From NCBI GenBank assembly GCA_902537845.1, contig CACBDC010000003.1, positions 1-64,000 of the forward strand: DNA of 64,000 bases, in the 5' to 3' direction. The position numbers and the translations under genes were made by a program. The notes beneath the pieces were generated by a model. It saw nothing but the letters and a program-made list of their open reading frames with translations, did no database searches and was not told the DNA's origin. This document shows, one piece after another, positions 54,755-64,000 of this stretch. The stretch is from an uncultured Pelagibacteraceae bacterium. Lineage in GTDB: Bacteria; Pseudomonadota; Alphaproteobacteria; Pelagibacterales; Pelagibacteraceae. How positions within the stretch are numbered: the first letter of the stretch is position 1; every line of letters begins with the position of its first letter.

Positions 54755-56208
54755 TGAAATGAATTTTTGACACGATCTATAGTTCTTTGATTAACCTCAA
54801 CTTTATACTTCTGATTAGCATTTTCGTCATAAGATTGATATATTTTGTTAATCAAGTTTAAACGTGCCTTAGCTTCGTATTGTTCAAATTCATTGCCATT
54901 TTTATCAATTTTTTTATAATCAGTTTTTTTTGTTGATATTAAAAAACTTTTTGTGAGCGTGTTGTTAGTTAAAAGATTAATGTCACCATCTCTAGTTAAA
55001 AAAATCCTTTTAACTAAACCTTCACTAAAAATATCATTTTGTTTTAAATTTGAGATCTTATAATCATTGACAATTAATCCATTTTCATCAGCAAATTTTT
55101 TAAAATTATCTCCATCAAAAGCACCTAAACTTATATCTTTAGCTAAAGAAGTATTTTTTTCAATTTTATCTTTAAAACTTAATTGAGCAGTAAGAGCCTC
55201 TAGAACTTCAGGATCATTCATTGGTCTATTTTTTTTCTCTACATCTTTAACCTCAGCTAAATAATATTTACCTTTAATATTAATAACCTCAGGAGATTGT
55301 GGCATTTTCAAATTGAATATTTTTTTAAAGAGATTTTCTGGTAAATTTTTTATTTTGTTTTTTGCTTCGTTTTCCTTTTTTGCATTAATTTTATTAAATT
55401 CTATAATCTTTAAATTATTTGCTTTTGCAGTTTCTTCAAAAGATTGTCCATCTAAAACATTATTTTCAATAATATCTAATTGTTTAAAAAAATTTTCATC
55501 ATATTCTTTACTGCCACTTATTAATTCTGGTTTAATGTCTGCGTATCTTATTGATTTTAGTTCAGTAAAAAATACATTTTTATTTCTTTCATAAAGCTCT
55601 TTAATACTTTCTTCTGATGGTATATTTTTTGAGTGATATTTATCTAAATTGATATATTGAATTATTTTTGTTTGATTTTCTTTTCTAAATTCCTTTTCCA
55701 CTAAAACTTCAGGTATAACAATCCCTCCTGACAATGAACTCAAAAACTGCCTTCTTTTTTCTTGTTCAACAATATTTGCTTCAAACTGAGGGGCTGTTGT
55801 TCCACTTTTGAGTAAAAATTTTTCGTATTCGGTTCTAGAAAATTTATTTTCTTTAAAAAATAATTTGTCGTTTTTAATTATATCTCTTAAAGCATTATCA
55901 CTAACTACAATACCAAGTTTTTCTATTTCTAATGACATCACTTTCTTGCCGATATAATCAGACAAAATTTGCTCAATGAGATCTGTTTTCGATAAATTTT
56001 TTATCTGTTCTTCATTTAAATTTAGTCGATTTATATAATTTATAAATTCTTGCGTGCTAATTTTATTAGAGTCTATAGTAGCAACCACGTTTTGATTTCC
56101 ACCTCTAAAAACATCTCCCATGCCCCAGAAGACAAAAGGAAGAATAATTATTCCAACCAGAAGTTTGAGAAAAAAAGATTTTGATAATTTTCCTATTGAT
56201 GTTGCCAT
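54751..56208 (-). CDS. PpiD/SurA-like periplasmic peptidyl-prolyl isomerase
   Basis: A 485-residue protein with one N-terminal membrane helix (about 12-30, LKLLVGIIILPFVFWGMGDV). The DVFRGGNQNVVATIDSNKIS motif of PpiD-type chaperones follows, then a SurA-N-like helical region with periplasmic orientation. The parvulin domain is present only loosely (about 220-345) and residues for catalysis are not evident, so it may be mainly a chaperone for outer-membrane proteins leaving the Sec channel. Location ahead of trpE is typical of alphaproteobacteria. It is divergent from tpiA. Confidence 0.85.
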   Translation of the reverse strand: MATSIGKLSKSFFLKLLVGIIILPFVFWGMGDVFRGGNQNVVATIDSNKISTQEFINYINRLNLNEEQIKNLSKTDLIEQILSDYIGKKVMSLEIEKLGIVVSDNALRDIIKNDKLFFKENKFSRTEYEKFLLKSGTTAPQFEANIVEQEKRRQFLSSLSGGIVIPEVLVEKEFRKENQTKIIQYINLDKYHSKNIPSEESIKELYERNKNVFFTELKSIRYADIKPELISGSKEYDENFFKQLDIIENNVLDGQSFEETAKANNLKIIEFNKINAKKENEAKNKIKNLPENLFKKIFNLKMPQSPEVINIKGKYYLAEVKDVEKKNRPMNDPEVLEALTAQLSFKDKIEKNTSLAKDISLGAFDGDNFKKFADENGLIVNDYKISNLKQNDIFSEGLVKRIFLTRDGDINLLTNNTLTKSFLISTKKTDYKKIDKNGNEFEQYEAKARLNLINKIYQSYDENANQKYKVEVNQRTIDRVKNSFQ

Positions 56209-56271
56209 TATATTAATTTAATAAGTTCAAAATTATACACCTATAGATTAAAAATTAAATTAAGGCAAATT

Positions 56272-57015
56272 ATGAGATATTTTATTGGCAATTGGAAAAT
56301 GTTTGGTGTGCCCAAATCCGTAAGTATTCTCAACAAAATTAATTCATACCATTCTAAGGACAAAAATAGAAACAAATATAGAATAATAATTACCCCGCCA
56401 TATACTCTAATTGAAAGCTATTCAAGATATTTTAAAAATAAGAGGATTTCGATAGGCGCTCAAAACTGTTATCAGAAAGAACAATTCTCTTCGAACACTG
56501 CCGCTGTCAGCCCTTACATGATAAAAAGTGTAGGCGCTAAATATACTTTAATTGGACACTCAGATAATAGAGCAGAGGGCGATACTGATGTAATGCTTAA
56601 GGATAAAGTTAGATATGCCATTAGAAATAACTTAAAAGTAGTTTTTTGTATTGGAGAAAACAAAACAGAGAAAAAAAATAAAAAAACACTAACTGTTCTA
56701 AAAAGACAATTAACAAAAGTTCTTGAAAAAAAATTTAATAAAAATAATATTATTGTTGCTTACGAACCTATTTGGTCTATTGGAACAGGAAAAATTCCAA
56801 ATAAACAAGAATTAAAAAAAACAACCATTCATATTAAAAAAGTTTTAAAAGGAATATTTAAACAAAACAGTCCAGCTGTACTCTATGGTGGCTCTGTAGA
56901 CGGTAGCAATGTTGAGATGTTTAAAGAAATTAAAGAAATAGATGGTTTTTTAATAGGAGGAGCATCAAAAACATCTAAGAAATTTATTGATATAATAAAG
57001 AATTACTATAGATAA
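56272..57015 (+). CDS. tpiA: Triosephosphate isomerase
   Basis: Interconverts dihydroxyacetone phosphate and glyceraldehyde 3-phosphate. In 247 residues the active-site Lys9 is in GNWKMFG, His96 in LIGHSDNR and the base Glu165 in VAYEPIWSIGTGKIP. The phosphate loop ends in YGGSVDGSN and LIGGASKTSKKF. The loop after His96 reads SDNR where the family almost always has SERR, so the conserved Glu next to the electrophile is replaced by Asp. The fold and other residues are intact and the enzyme is probably active. It starts 63 bases from the divergent chaperone gene. Confidence 0.93.
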   Translation: MRYFIGNWKMFGVPKSVSILNKINSYHSKDKNRNKYRIIITPPYTLIESYSRYFKNKRISIGAQNCYQKEQFSSNTAAVSPYMIKSVGAKYTLIGHSDNRAEGDTDVMLKDKVRYAIRNNLKVVFCIGENKTEKKNKKTLTVLKRQLTKVLEKKFNKNNIIVAYEPIWSIGTGKIPNKQELKKTTIHIKKVLKGIFKQNSPAVLYGGSVDGSNVEMFKEIKEIDGFLIGGASKTSKKFIDIIKNYYR

Positions 57016-57020
57016 ACAGA

Positions 57021-57320
57021 ATGGAAAGTTTACTTATCTTTGTTAACATTGTTTTAGCAGTAATATTAGTAATAATTATTTTATTGCAAAGATCTGAGGG
57101 TGGTGCCTTAGGTTTAGGTGTTTCACAGGACAATTTCACGTCAGCAAGATCAGTTGGAACTTTTTTAACAAAATTAACATCCATAGTAGCAGCTCTATTT
57201 ATAATTTGTAGTATTGCTATAGTTGCTATTTCACGAGATGAGTTTCGTGAAACACAGTCAGTTTTGGAAAAAGAAGAAGAAGAAAATTCAAACCTTCCAC
57301 AAATACCTCAATCTAAGTAA
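57021..57320 (+). CDS. secG: Preprotein translocase subunit SecG
   Basis: Small accessory subunit of the SecYEG channel. In 99 residues it has two membrane segments (about 3-21 and 54-70) around the conserved loop LLQRSEGGALGLG, followed by SVGTFLTKLTSI. An acidic, Glu-rich tail ends the protein. It lies between tpiA and pyrG, the standard proteobacterial order. Confidence 0.95.
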   Translation: MESLLIFVNIVLAVILVIIILLQRSEGGALGLGVSQDNFTSARSVGTFLTKLTSIVAALFIICSIAIVAISRDEFRETQSVLEKEEEENSNLPQIPQSK

Positions 57321-57364
57321 TTAAGACTTTGTATTTCAGATAATATAAAGTATAACATACTTCC

Positions 57365-58990
57365 ATGGCGCGATATATATTCGTAACTGGCGGCGTGGTT
57401 TCATCTTTGGGCAAAGGTTTATCATCAGCTTCACTAGCATATTTATTACAGTCAAGAGGATACAAAGTAAGAATAAGAAAATTAGATCCTTACTTAAATA
57501 TTGATCCAGGTACAATGAGTCCATTTCAACACGGAGAGGTTTTTGTAACGGATGACGGTGCTGAAACAGATTTAGACCTAGGTCACTATGAAAGATTTTC
57601 AGGAATTTCTGCAAAAAAATCCGATAACATCACAACAGGTAAAATTTATAGTGATGTTTTAAAAAAAGAGAGACAAGGAAAATATTTAGGAAAAACTGTT
57701 CAAGTCATTCCCCATATTACTAATAGGATAAAAGATTTTATAAAACATGATGTCTCAAAAGAAGACTTTGTAATTTGTGAAATTGGTGGAACAGTTGGTG
57801 ATATTGAAAGTTTACCTTTTTTAGAAGCTATAAGACAATTTTCTAATGAATTAGGTAGAAAAAACACGTTATTTATTCATTTAACCTTAGTTCCTTATAT
57901 GAAGGCATCAGATGAAATAAAAACAAAACCTACGCAGCATTCAGTTAAAGAACTAAGAAGTATTGGTATTCAACCCGATATAATTATCTGCAGGTCAGAA
58001 AGATCTATTCCTTTAGACCAAAGAAAGAAGATTTCTTTATTTTGCAATGTATCAATTAAAGATGTGATAGAAACAGTTGATGTAAAAACAATTTATGAAG
58101 CACCGATAAGCTTCAATAAAGAGAAACTTGATGAAAGGGTATTAAAATTCTTCAAGATTAAATCTAGAAAAAAAGTTAATTTAGCTCCATGGAAAAAAAT
58201 TACTCACTCAGTCTTAAATAACAAAAAAAAAGTAAAAATTGCTATCATAGGTAAATATGTTGAGCTTAAAGATGCATATAAATCTCTAGACGAAGCGTTA
58301 ACGCATGGGGGAATAGCTAATAATTTAAAAGTAAATTTAATAAGGATTGAGTCTGATTATTTAAAACCAAAAGACGTTAAAATTAAATTAAAAGGTGTGT
58401 CTGGTGTTTTAATTCCAGGCGGCTTTGGAAAAAGAGGAACAGAGGGAAAAATTGCAGCTATATCATTCGTAAGAAAAAATAATATTCCATTTTTAGGTAT
58501 ATGTTTTGGAATGCAAATGGCAGTAATAGAATTTGCAAGAAATAAATTAAATATAAAAAAAGCAACATCTAGTGAATTTGGTCCCTCAAAAGCGTCTGTA
58601 GTTGGCCTTATGAGCGAATGGGTAAAAGACGGTAAAATGATAAAAGGTACAGACAAAGAGCTCGGTGGCACAATGAGGTTAGGAAGTTATGAGGCAAAAC
58701 TTAAAAAAGGAACTTTGATAAGTAGTATTTACAATACTAATAAAATTAATGAAAGACATCGTCACAGATATGAGGTCAACATTAATTATAAAGATGAATT
58801 TGAAAAAAAAGGTATGATATTTTCAGGTTTATCTCCGAATTTAAAATTACCTGAAATAATTGAACTAAAAAATCATCCTTGGTTCATTGGGGTTCAGTTT
58901 CACCCAGAATTTAAATCTAGACCTTTAGCTCCACATCCTTTATTCTCTTCATTTATAAAAGCCGCAAAAATCAAGTCGAAAAAAAAATGA
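57365..58990 (+). CDS. pyrG: CTP synthase
   Basis: Aminates UTP to CTP using glutamine. Its 541 residues begin [20 protein letters not shown] with the N-terminal synthase P-loop. [20 protein letters not shown] and [17 protein letters not shown] follow. The C-terminal amidotransferase has [13 protein letters not shown] with the Cys and [14 protein letters not shown] with the His-Glu pair. Length is normal. Its stop overlaps the kdsA start by 4 bases. Confidence 0.98.
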   Translation: MARYIFVTGGVVSSLGKGLSSASLAYLLQSRGYKVRIRKLDPYLNIDPGTMSPFQHGEVFVTDDGAETDLDLGHYERFSGISAKKSDNITTGKIYSDVLKKERQGKYLGKTVQVIPHITNRIKDFIKHDVSKEDFVICEIGGTVGDIESLPFLEAIRQFSNELGRKNTLFIHLTLVPYMKASDEIKTKPTQHSVKELRSIGIQPDIIICRSERSIPLDQRKKISLFCNVSIKDVIETVDVKTIYEAPISFNKEKLDERVLKFFKIKSRKKVNLAPWKKITHSVLNNKKKVKIAIIGKYVELKDAYKSLDEALTHGGIANNLKVNLIRIESDYLKPKDVKIKLKGVSGVLIPGGFGKRGTEGKIAAISFVRKNNIPFLGICFGMQMAVIEFARNKLNIKKATSSEFGPSKASVVGLMSEWVKDGKMIKGTDKELGGTMRLGSYEAKLKKGTLISSIYNTNKINERHRHRYEVNINYKDEFEKKGMIFSGLSPNLKLPEIIELKNHPWFIGVQFHPEFKSRPLAPHPLFSSFIKAAKIKSKKK

Positions 58991-59808
58991 ATAATCAAAA
59001 AATTAAATGTTCAAATTTTGAAATAGCCAACGATAAGCCTTTCACTTTGATCGCCGGACCTTGTCAGTTAGAAAATGAAGAACATGCTTTAAAAATTTCC
59101 TCAGAACTAAAAAAAATTACCAGTGATCTAGGAATAAATTTAATTTACAAAACCTCATTCGATAAGGCTAATAGAACTAGTCTAAAAGGCAAAAGAGGCA
59201 TGGGTCTTGATAAATCTTTACCTATATTTGATAAAATTAGAAAAGAAGTCGGCTTACCCGTCTTAACCGATGTTCATACAGCTGAACAATGTTCAATAGT
59301 TGCAGATCACGTTGACGTTTTACAAATACCTGCATTTCTTTGCCGTCAAACAGATTTATTGATTGCCGCTGCAAAAACTGGAAAAATAATTAATGTAAAA
59401 AAAGGTCAGTTTCTAGCCCCATGGGATATGGCTAACGTTATAAAAAAAATTGAAGACTCTGGAAATAAAAATATTTTAATTACAGAGCGAGGGGCAAGTT
59501 TTGGTTATAACACGCTTGTATCCGATATGAGGGCTTTGCCAATAATGTCTAGATTTGGTTTTCCAATTGTTTTTGATGCTACGCATTCAGTTCAACAGCC
59601 TGGCGGAATGGGTGAAAAGAGTGGAGGACAAAGAGAGTTTGTTCCTTATTTAGCTCGAGCAGCTATCGCGGTCGGCGTTGGAGCAATTTTTATGGAAACA
59701 CATGATGATCCAGACAACGCGCCATCAGATGGTCCAAATATGGTGCCATTAAATGAAGTAAAAGCATTATTAAAAAAATTAACTGAAATAGACAAGTTAG
59801 TTAAATAA
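58987..59808 (+). CDS. kdsA: 3-deoxy-D-manno-octulosonate 8-phosphate synthase
   Basis: Condenses PEP with arabinose 5-phosphate for the Kdo core of lipopolysaccharide. In 273 residues it shows [17 protein letters not shown] and [60 protein letters not shown] and [12 protein letters not shown] follow. Its presence, with the lipid A genes above, supports a Kdo-containing LPS. It lies between pyrG and eno. Confidence 0.97.
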   Translation: MNNQKIKCSNFEIANDKPFTLIAGPCQLENEEHALKISSELKKITSDLGINLIYKTSFDKANRTSLKGKRGMGLDKSLPIFDKIRKEVGLPVLTDVHTAEQCSIVADHVDVLQIPAFLCRQTDLLIAAAKTGKIINVKKGQFLAPWDMANVIKKIEDSGNKNILITERGASFGYNTLVSDMRALPIMSRFGFPIVFDATHSVQQPGGMGEKSGGQREFVPYLARAAIAVGVGAIFMETHDDPDNAPSDGPNMVPLNEVKALLKKLTEIDKLVK

Positions 59809-59812
59809 AAGA

Positions 59813-61069
59813 ATGGCAAAAATCAAAAGTGTTAAAGGACGACAAGTTTTTGACAGTAGAGGAAACCCTACTATTGAAGCTGAGATTTTGTTAGACGATG
59901 GCTCTTCTGCAACTGCAATATCACCCTCAGGCGCATCTACAGGAGCATTTGAAGCTCACGAATTAAGGGATAAAGATCAAAATAAATTTTTGGGTAAAAG
60001 CGTTTTTACTGCAGTTCAAAATATAAATAGTAAAATTTCAAATAAATTAAAAAACCTAGACTTTAATCAGCAAGAAAAAATCGATAAAATTTTAATAGAG
60101 CTAGATGGAAGTGAAAATAAGACTAACCTAGGTGCAAATTCAACATTAGCAGTTTCATTAGCTTATGCAAAGTGTACAGCGATCGCAAATAAACAATCAC
60201 TTTATAAAAGTTTAGGTAAATCTTACTCTCTACCTATACCATTGATGAATATTATTAATGGGGGTGCACACGCTGATAATGATTTAAATATTCAAGAATT
60301 TATGATTAGGCCTGACTCAGCAAAAAATTTTACAGATGCCGTTGAAAAATGCTTTCTTGTAATACATAATTTAAAAAAATTATTAAAATCAAAAAAGATG
60401 TTAACGAATGTTGGAGATGAAGGTGGATTTGCTCCATCAATCAATTCAAATGAAGAAGCTTTAGAATTAATAGTTCAAGCTATTGAAAAATCAAAATTAA
60501 AACCAGGAAATGACGTTGTAATTTGTTTGGATGTGGCTGCAAATGAACTTATGAATGATAAAGGAGAATACTCAATTCAATCATCTAGTTTTCTGTCTGT
60601 AGATGATGTCGTAAACTATTACAAAAAATTAACATCCAGCTATCCGATCAAATCTATTGAAGATCCATTTGCGGAAGAAGACTGGCAATCATGGAAGAAA
60701 ATTACTACCGCTATAGGAAATAATGTTCAAATCGTAGGAGATGATTTATTTGTAACTAATTCTAAAAGACTAGAAAAAGGCATAAAAGAAAAATCTGCTA
60801 ATAGTATTTTAGTAAAACCTAATCAAATCGGAACTTTGACTGAAACTTTAGAAGTTATTTCAATGGCAAAAAAAGCAAATTTTAACACTATCATTTCACA
60901 CCGATCTGGAGATACGGAAGACACATTCATAGCTGATTTGGCAGTAGCTACTATGTCCTCACAAATAAAAACAGGCTCATTAGCTAGATCCGAAAGAGTA
61001 GCTAAATACAACAGATTATTGCGCGTCGAAGAAGAACTTGGCAATCAAGCTAAAATGGCTAGAATCTAG
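59813..61069 (+). CDS. eno: Enolase
   Basis: Glycolytic enzyme converting 2-phosphoglycerate to PEP; also a part of the RNA degradosome in some bacteria. In 418 residues it has the N-terminal RQVFDSRGNPTIEAEILLDDG and PSGASTGAFEAHELRD. NIINGGAHADNDLNIQEFMI, NVGDEGGFAPS with the catalytic Glu, EDPFAEEDWQSW, VKPNQIGTLTETLE and ISHRSGDTEDTFIADLAVA follow. It is followed by ftsB after 3 bases. Confidence 0.98.
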   Translation: MAKIKSVKGRQVFDSRGNPTIEAEILLDDGSSATAISPSGASTGAFEAHELRDKDQNKFLGKSVFTAVQNINSKISNKLKNLDFNQQEKIDKILIELDGSENKTNLGANSTLAVSLAYAKCTAIANKQSLYKSLGKSYSLPIPLMNIINGGAHADNDLNIQEFMIRPDSAKNFTDAVEKCFLVIHNLKKLLKSKKMLTNVGDEGGFAPSINSNEEALELIVQAIEKSKLKPGNDVVICLDVAANELMNDKGEYSIQSSSFLSVDDVVNYYKKLTSSYPIKSIEDPFAEEDWQSWKKITTAIGNNVQIVGDDLFVTNSKRLEKGIKEKSANSILVKPNQIGTLTETLEVISMAKKANFNTIISHRSGDTEDTFIADLAVATMSSQIKTGSLARSERVAKYNRLLRVEEELGNQAKMARI

Positions 61070-61072
61070 TTA

Positions 61073-61366
61073 ATGAAATTAATTGAAAGTTTAAAAAAAA
61101 AAAAGTTTCTTTTATTTAATATTTTTTTTACTCTTTACATTGGTATCAATTTAATTGGAGGTGAAAGAGGATTAATCTCTTATTTTGATAAGAAAAATAT
61201 TTATGAAGAATTAATTGAGAAGGACAAAGTTTTAACAACAAAATTAAATGATTTAGATCATAAAATTTCATTGATAAACAAAAATGATCCAGATTATCTA
61301 GATATATTGTATAGGCAGAAATTAAATTTTGTGACTGAAGATGAAATAATAATTAAACTAAGATGA
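61073..61366 (+). CDS. ftsB: FtsB/DivIC-family septum formation initiator
   Basis: A 97-residue inner-membrane division protein. One membrane segment at about 12-29 ([18 protein letters not shown]) is followed by [12 protein letters not shown] and a coiled-coil region (about 40-72) rich in Lys, Asp and Leu. The short C terminus contains the family pattern [20 protein letters not shown]. The place after eno is typical for alphaproteobacterial ftsB. It overlaps lipA by 4 bases. Confidence 0.88.
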   Translation: MKLIESLKKKKFLLFNIFFTLYIGINLIGGERGLISYFDKKNIYEELIEKDKVLTTKLNDLDHKISLINKNDPDYLDILYRQKLNFVTEDEIIIKLR

Positions 61367-62307
61367 GCGAAAAACCCAGACATCCAGAAAAAGTAAACAA
61401 ACCTATTAACCCAATAAAGAAAAAACCTGATTGGATAAGATCTAAAATTTTAGACTCTCAAGTATTTTTTCAAACCAAAAAAGTCGTGAATCAAAATAAT
61501 CTAGTAACAGTTTGTCAGGAAGCAAATTGTCCAAATATTACTGAATGCTGGAGTAAAAAGCACGCAACCTTTATGATTATGGGAGACACATGTACAAGAG
61601 CCTGCGCATTTTGTGATGTCAAAACTGGTAAACCGACAGATCTTGATATTTTTGAACCATTAAAAATTTCTAATGCAGTAAAAGATCTTAATTTAAAGCA
61701 CGTAGTAATAACATCTGTTGATAGAGACGATCTCGATGATGGAGGGTCAGATCATTTTTATAAAGTTGTTAAAGCTACAAGAGAAAAAAATCCTGAAACT
61801 TCTATTGAAGTTCTAACACCAGATTTTTTAAGAAAAGGTGATGCATATAAAAAAGTATTAGAAGCAGACCTAGATGTTTTCAATCACAATATAGAAACAG
61901 TTCCAAGACTTTATACAAAAGTAAGGCCTGGTGCACGTTATTTTGCTTCATTGGAATTGCTTAAAAATGCAAAGGGATTTAATAAAAAAGTTTTTACCAA
62001 GTCAGGCATCATGGTTGGTTTGGGAGAAACTAAAGAGGAAGTAATACAAGTTATGGATGACTTAAGATCAGCAGAAGTTGATTTTATTACAATAGGTCAA
62101 TACCTTCAGCCTTCGGCAAAACATCATCCTCTGGATCGATACTATCATCCCGATGAATTTAAAGAATTTGAGAATATTGCAAAAACAAAAGGCTTTTTAC
62201 TTGTTTCTTCATCACCATTAACTAGATCATCATATCACGCTGATGAAGACTTCAGAAAGTTACAAGACGCAAGAAATAAAAAGCTTGAATGTCATCCGCA
62301 ACACTAA
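61363..62307 (+). CDS. lipA: Lipoyl synthase
   Basis: Radical SAM enzyme that inserts sulfur into octanoyl chains to make lipoate. In 314 residues it shows the auxiliary cluster cysteines in [13 protein letters not shown]. The radical SAM motif is [14 protein letters not shown], then [36 protein letters not shown] and GLGETKEEV. The C-terminal [13 protein letters not shown] holds the conserved RSSYHA serine. It ends inside the Coq10/RatA-like gene (19-base overlap). The pdh genes that often come before it are absent. Confidence 0.97.
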   Translation: MSEKPRHPEKVNKPINPIKKKPDWIRSKILDSQVFFQTKKVVNQNNLVTVCQEANCPNITECWSKKHATFMIMGDTCTRACAFCDVKTGKPTDLDIFEPLKISNAVKDLNLKHVVITSVDRDDLDDGGSDHFYKVVKATREKNPETSIEVLTPDFLRKGDAYKKVLEADLDVFNHNIETVPRLYTKVRPGARYFASLELLKNAKGFNKKVFTKSGIMVGLGETKEEVIQVMDDLRSAEVDFITIGQYLQPSAKHHPLDRYYHPDEFKEFENIAKTKGFLLVSSSPLTRSSYHADEDFRKLQDARNKKLECHPQH

Positions 62308-62732
62308 AAAAAATCATTTCCTGTAAAAAAGAACAATTAATTGAAATGGTTCTTGACATTGAAAAATACCCTGAATTTGTCCCGTGGTGCATCAAGGGTA
62401 AGATTTTTGATAAGAAAGAAAGTCCAGATCTAATTTCTTTTAACGGAGATTTAAAAGTCGGCAAAAGTATTTTAAATGAAACTTTTACAAGTCATGTTTC
62501 TTACCATAAGGAAACTGATAAAATTATTGTTACGAATTTAGATGGTCCTTTAAAACATTTAAAAAACGAATGGCATTTCAAAGAAATAAATAATAATACA
62601 CAATTAGAATTTTTTATTGATTTTGAATTAAAAAATCCAATACTTAATGGAATTATGAAAAAATCTTTTGAGCTAGGTTTAAATAAAATTGCTAAAGCTT
62701 TTGAGGAAAGGGCAGTTCAGTTATATAAGTAA
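62289..62732 (+). CDS. Coq10/RatA-family START-domain protein
   Basis: A 147-residue polyketide-cyclase-like protein of the Coq10/RatA group. It opens with [29 protein letters not shown], the family signature around YPEFVPWC, and closes with [18 protein letters not shown]. Coq10 members bind ubiquinone and support respiration, while RatA in E. coli was described as a ribosome-associated toxin. The alphaproteobacterial position after lipA favours the ubiquinone role, as an inference. It shares one base with the next gene. Confidence 0.88.
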   Translation: MSSATLKKIISCKKEQLIEMVLDIEKYPEFVPWCIKGKIFDKKESPDLISFNGDLKVGKSILNETFTSHVSYHKETDKIIVTNLDGPLKHLKNEWHFKEINNNTQLEFFIDFELKNPILNGIMKKSFELGLNKIAKAFEERAVQLYK

Positions 62733-63043
62733 TGCTAATTATAACAGTTTTATTAATATTTTTAATTTTTACTTTTAAAAGTTTAGCTTCATATATTAAA
62801 AAAATTAGAACTGGCGATCCCAACGAAAGCGATATAACTTATTGGATGTTTTCTTATGATTTTAAATCTCCAAATAAAGATTGGGTACCTGAAAGTAAAA
62901 GTCTTTTAGCTAAAAAAAGAGCAAGAAATTTCTTAGTTTTTATTCTTTATCTTAATGCTTTTGGGATATTTTTATTGTTGAATAGTTTTACTGCTCATTT
63001 GTTGAATTTTATTGTTAATCCTGAATTTAGTTATCCTATTTAA
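62732..63043 (+). CDS. Small membrane protein of unknown function
   Basis: A 103-residue protein with two hydrophobic segments (about 2-20 and 67-92). Between them is a polar loop with KKIRTGDPNESDITYWMFSYDFKSPN-type sequence (GDPNESDITYWMFSYDF) and a basic stretch AKKRARN. I do not recognise the family. It is translationally coupled to the Coq10-like gene by one base. It overlaps the converging cinA-type gene by 8 bases. Inner-membrane location is likely. Confidence 0.65.
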   Translation: MLIITVLLIFLIFTFKSLASYIKKIRTGDPNESDITYWMFSYDFKSPNKDWVPESKSLLAKKRARNFLVFILYLNAFGIFLLLNSFTAHLLNFIVNPEFSYPI

Positions 63044-63506
63044 TAAATCTTGATAATAAATTGAGCGATTTTTTTACTGTTTGTCTTTGAATATAAGCTC
63101 TACCTTTATTTTTAAAATTACATTTGTTGACAAAAACCTTTTTTCCAACTCTAATTCCAATATAAACTAAACCAACCGGTTTTTGTTTAGATCCACCTTT
63201 GGGACCTGCTATTCCTGTTATTGAAACACAAACTTTTGACTTACTTATTTTGCTTAAATTATTAACCATAGTTAAACAACATTGAATACTTACAGCGCCA
63301 TATTTTTTTATAATTTTTCGAGGTACTTTTAGTATATCTATTTTGGCTTGATTTGAGTAAGTAATTAATCCCATTGTAAATACTTTAGATGATCCACTTA
63401 CAGAGGTAATGTCACTCGACAGTTTCCCTCCCGTGCACGACTCAGCAATCGCAAGCTTAAACCTTTTTTTTTTAAGAGATATAACTATCTTCTTATTATT
63501 ACTCAT
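63036..63506 (-). CDS. CinA C-terminal family protein (nicotinamide-nucleotide amidohydrolase, PncC-like)
   Basis: A 156-residue CinA-C domain protein. The conserved AIAESCTGGKLSSDITSVSG contains the catalytic Ser and the downstream family residues. GLITYSNQAKIDIL, GAVSIQCCLTMVNNL, CVSITGIAGPKGGSKQKPVG and VYIGI follow. Enzymes of this type deamidate nicotinamide mononucleotide for NAD recycling. It is the stand-alone form without the N-terminal CinA domain. It follows pgpA with a one-base overlap, as is common in alphaproteobacteria. Confidence 0.92.
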   Translation of the reverse strand: MSNNKKIVISLKKKRFKLAIAESCTGGKLSSDITSVSGSSKVFTMGLITYSNQAKIDILKVPRKIIKKYGAVSIQCCLTMVNNLSKISKSKVCVSITGIAGPKGGSKQKPVGLVYIGIRVGKKVFVNKCNFKNKGRAYIQRQTVKKSLNLLSRFIK

Positions 63507-64000
63507 CAGAAAAATTTTGATTTAATTATCATAAAAATTATCAACGTAAGGACTACATATAAACCAGCAACAACGTCGTCCATTATTACTCCAAAACTAT
63601 TTTTTAATTTTTTATCAAAAAAATTTGCTGGAAAAGGTTTTTGAATATCAAAATATCTAAATAAAATAAAAATATATAAATAAAATAAAACTGCTTCCTG
63701 TGTGTCTTTTACAGTTTCATGAGAGATTTCATATAGATAGATCGGAATTGATTGACCAATGAACTCATCTACAACAACTTCTTTGGGATCTTTATTTTCA
63801 CTGTATTTGATATATTCAGATACTGCATAGAATGAATAAACAAAGACTATCAATAAAATTATTAAAATATCTTTACTAGATAGATTTATTACGTGGAATA
63901 AGCTGTACAAAAAAATAGTGGTAACTAGAGAAGCTATTGTTCCTGGGGCAAATCTAAAAGACCCAATACCGAAACAGGTAACAAATAAATAATTAAAACT
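63506..64000 (-). CDS. pgpA: Phosphatidylglycerophosphatase A (partial, 5' end outside the window)
   Basis: Dephosphorylates phosphatidylglycerol phosphate in the inner membrane. The frame stays open from 64000 to the stop at 63506, so the start lies beyond the window and a TTG near 63910 is not the true one. Signatures are FGIGSFRFAPGTIASL at the visible start, DPKEVVVDEFIGQ with the metal-binding acidic residues, and RYFDIQKPFPANFFDKK and GVIMDDVVAGLY. Several membrane helices are present. About 164 residues are visible. Confidence 0.92.
   Translation of the reverse strand, partial: SFNYLFVTCFGIGSFRFAPGTIASLVTTIFLYSLFHVINLSSKDILIILLIVFVYSFYAVSEYIKYSENKDPKEVVVDEFIGQSIPIYLYEISHETVKDTQEAVLFYLYIFILFRYFDIQKPFPANFFDKKLKNSFGVIMDDVVAGLYVVLTLIIFMIIKSKFF

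Noticed and set aside
57336..57614. A 92-residue minus-strand ORF over the start of pyrG
   Set aside because: It lies opposite the highly conserved pyrG N terminus and has low-complexity Leu/Ile content, as expected for a shadow frame.

Overview
This window is a stretch of a very AT-rich, tightly packed alphaproteobacterial chromosome. It most likely comes from the marine SAR11 clade (Pelagibacterales). The grounds are the strong A/T bias in codons and spacers, the near absence of non-coding DNA (many 1-, 4- and 8-base overlaps), the alphaproteobacterial gene order (clpP-clpX-lon / tRNA / nuoA-N-birA-coaX-rnj-DUF1467-proS-lolCD-dnaE; ppiD-trpEGDC-lexA; tpiA-secG-pyrG-kdsA-eno-ftsB-lipA), and a structured rpsB leader of the kind described from 'Candidatus Pelagibacter ubique'. 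The taxonomic call is inference.

Layout. 1-4726: end of trigger factor, then the protease block clpP, clpX, lon. 4737-8723: a small accessory block with a GT17-type glycosyltransferase, an 852-residue three-domain sugar-modifying fusion (NAD epimerase + cupin + C-methyltransferase) and a zinc-ribbon membrane protein. 8823-8992: tRNA-Val(UAC) and tRNA-Asp(GUC). 9157-23043: a complete 14-gene NADH dehydrogenase I operon, nuoA-N. 23043-32901: birA, coaX, RNase J (broken by a frameshift), a DUF1467 protein, proS, lolC, lolD, dnaE. 32925-35214: structured leader, rpsB, tsf, frr. 35211-46628: envelope operon uppS, cdsA, dxr, bamA, skp-like, lpxD, fabZ, lpxA, lpxI, a PQQ-type sugar dehydrogenase, lpxB, and an HDAC-family deacetylase. 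46611-48785: a 40-codon membrane microprotein, an exported MsrB, a Glu-Pro repeat membrane protein and a RecB/Cas4-like nuclease. 48786-56208 (minus strand): gltX, lexA with an SOS box, trpC, trpD, trpG, trpE, ppiD-like chaperone. 56272-63043: tpiA, secG, pyrG, kdsA, eno, ftsB-like, lipA, a Coq10/RatA-like gene and a small membrane protein. 63036-64000 (minus strand): a CinA-type amidohydrolase and a partial pgpA.

Most genes serve housekeeping roles: protein quality control, respiration, translation, outer-membrane and lipid A assembly, tryptophan synthesis and central carbon metabolism. The less ordinary items are the three-domain sugar fusion beside the tRNAs, the frameshift in RNase J, the rpsB leader RNA, an unlinked Cas4/RecB-like Fe-S nuclease, the Glu-Pro repeat protein, the PQQ enzyme inside the lipid A operon, an altered catalytic-loop motif in TpiA, and several genes missing from otherwise conserved blocks (pyrH, rseP, the pdh genes). 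I saw no CRISPR array, insertion sequence, prophage or clear multi-gene defence system. The only non-coding stretch over 300 bases is 8724-9156, which holds the two tRNAs and the nuo leader.
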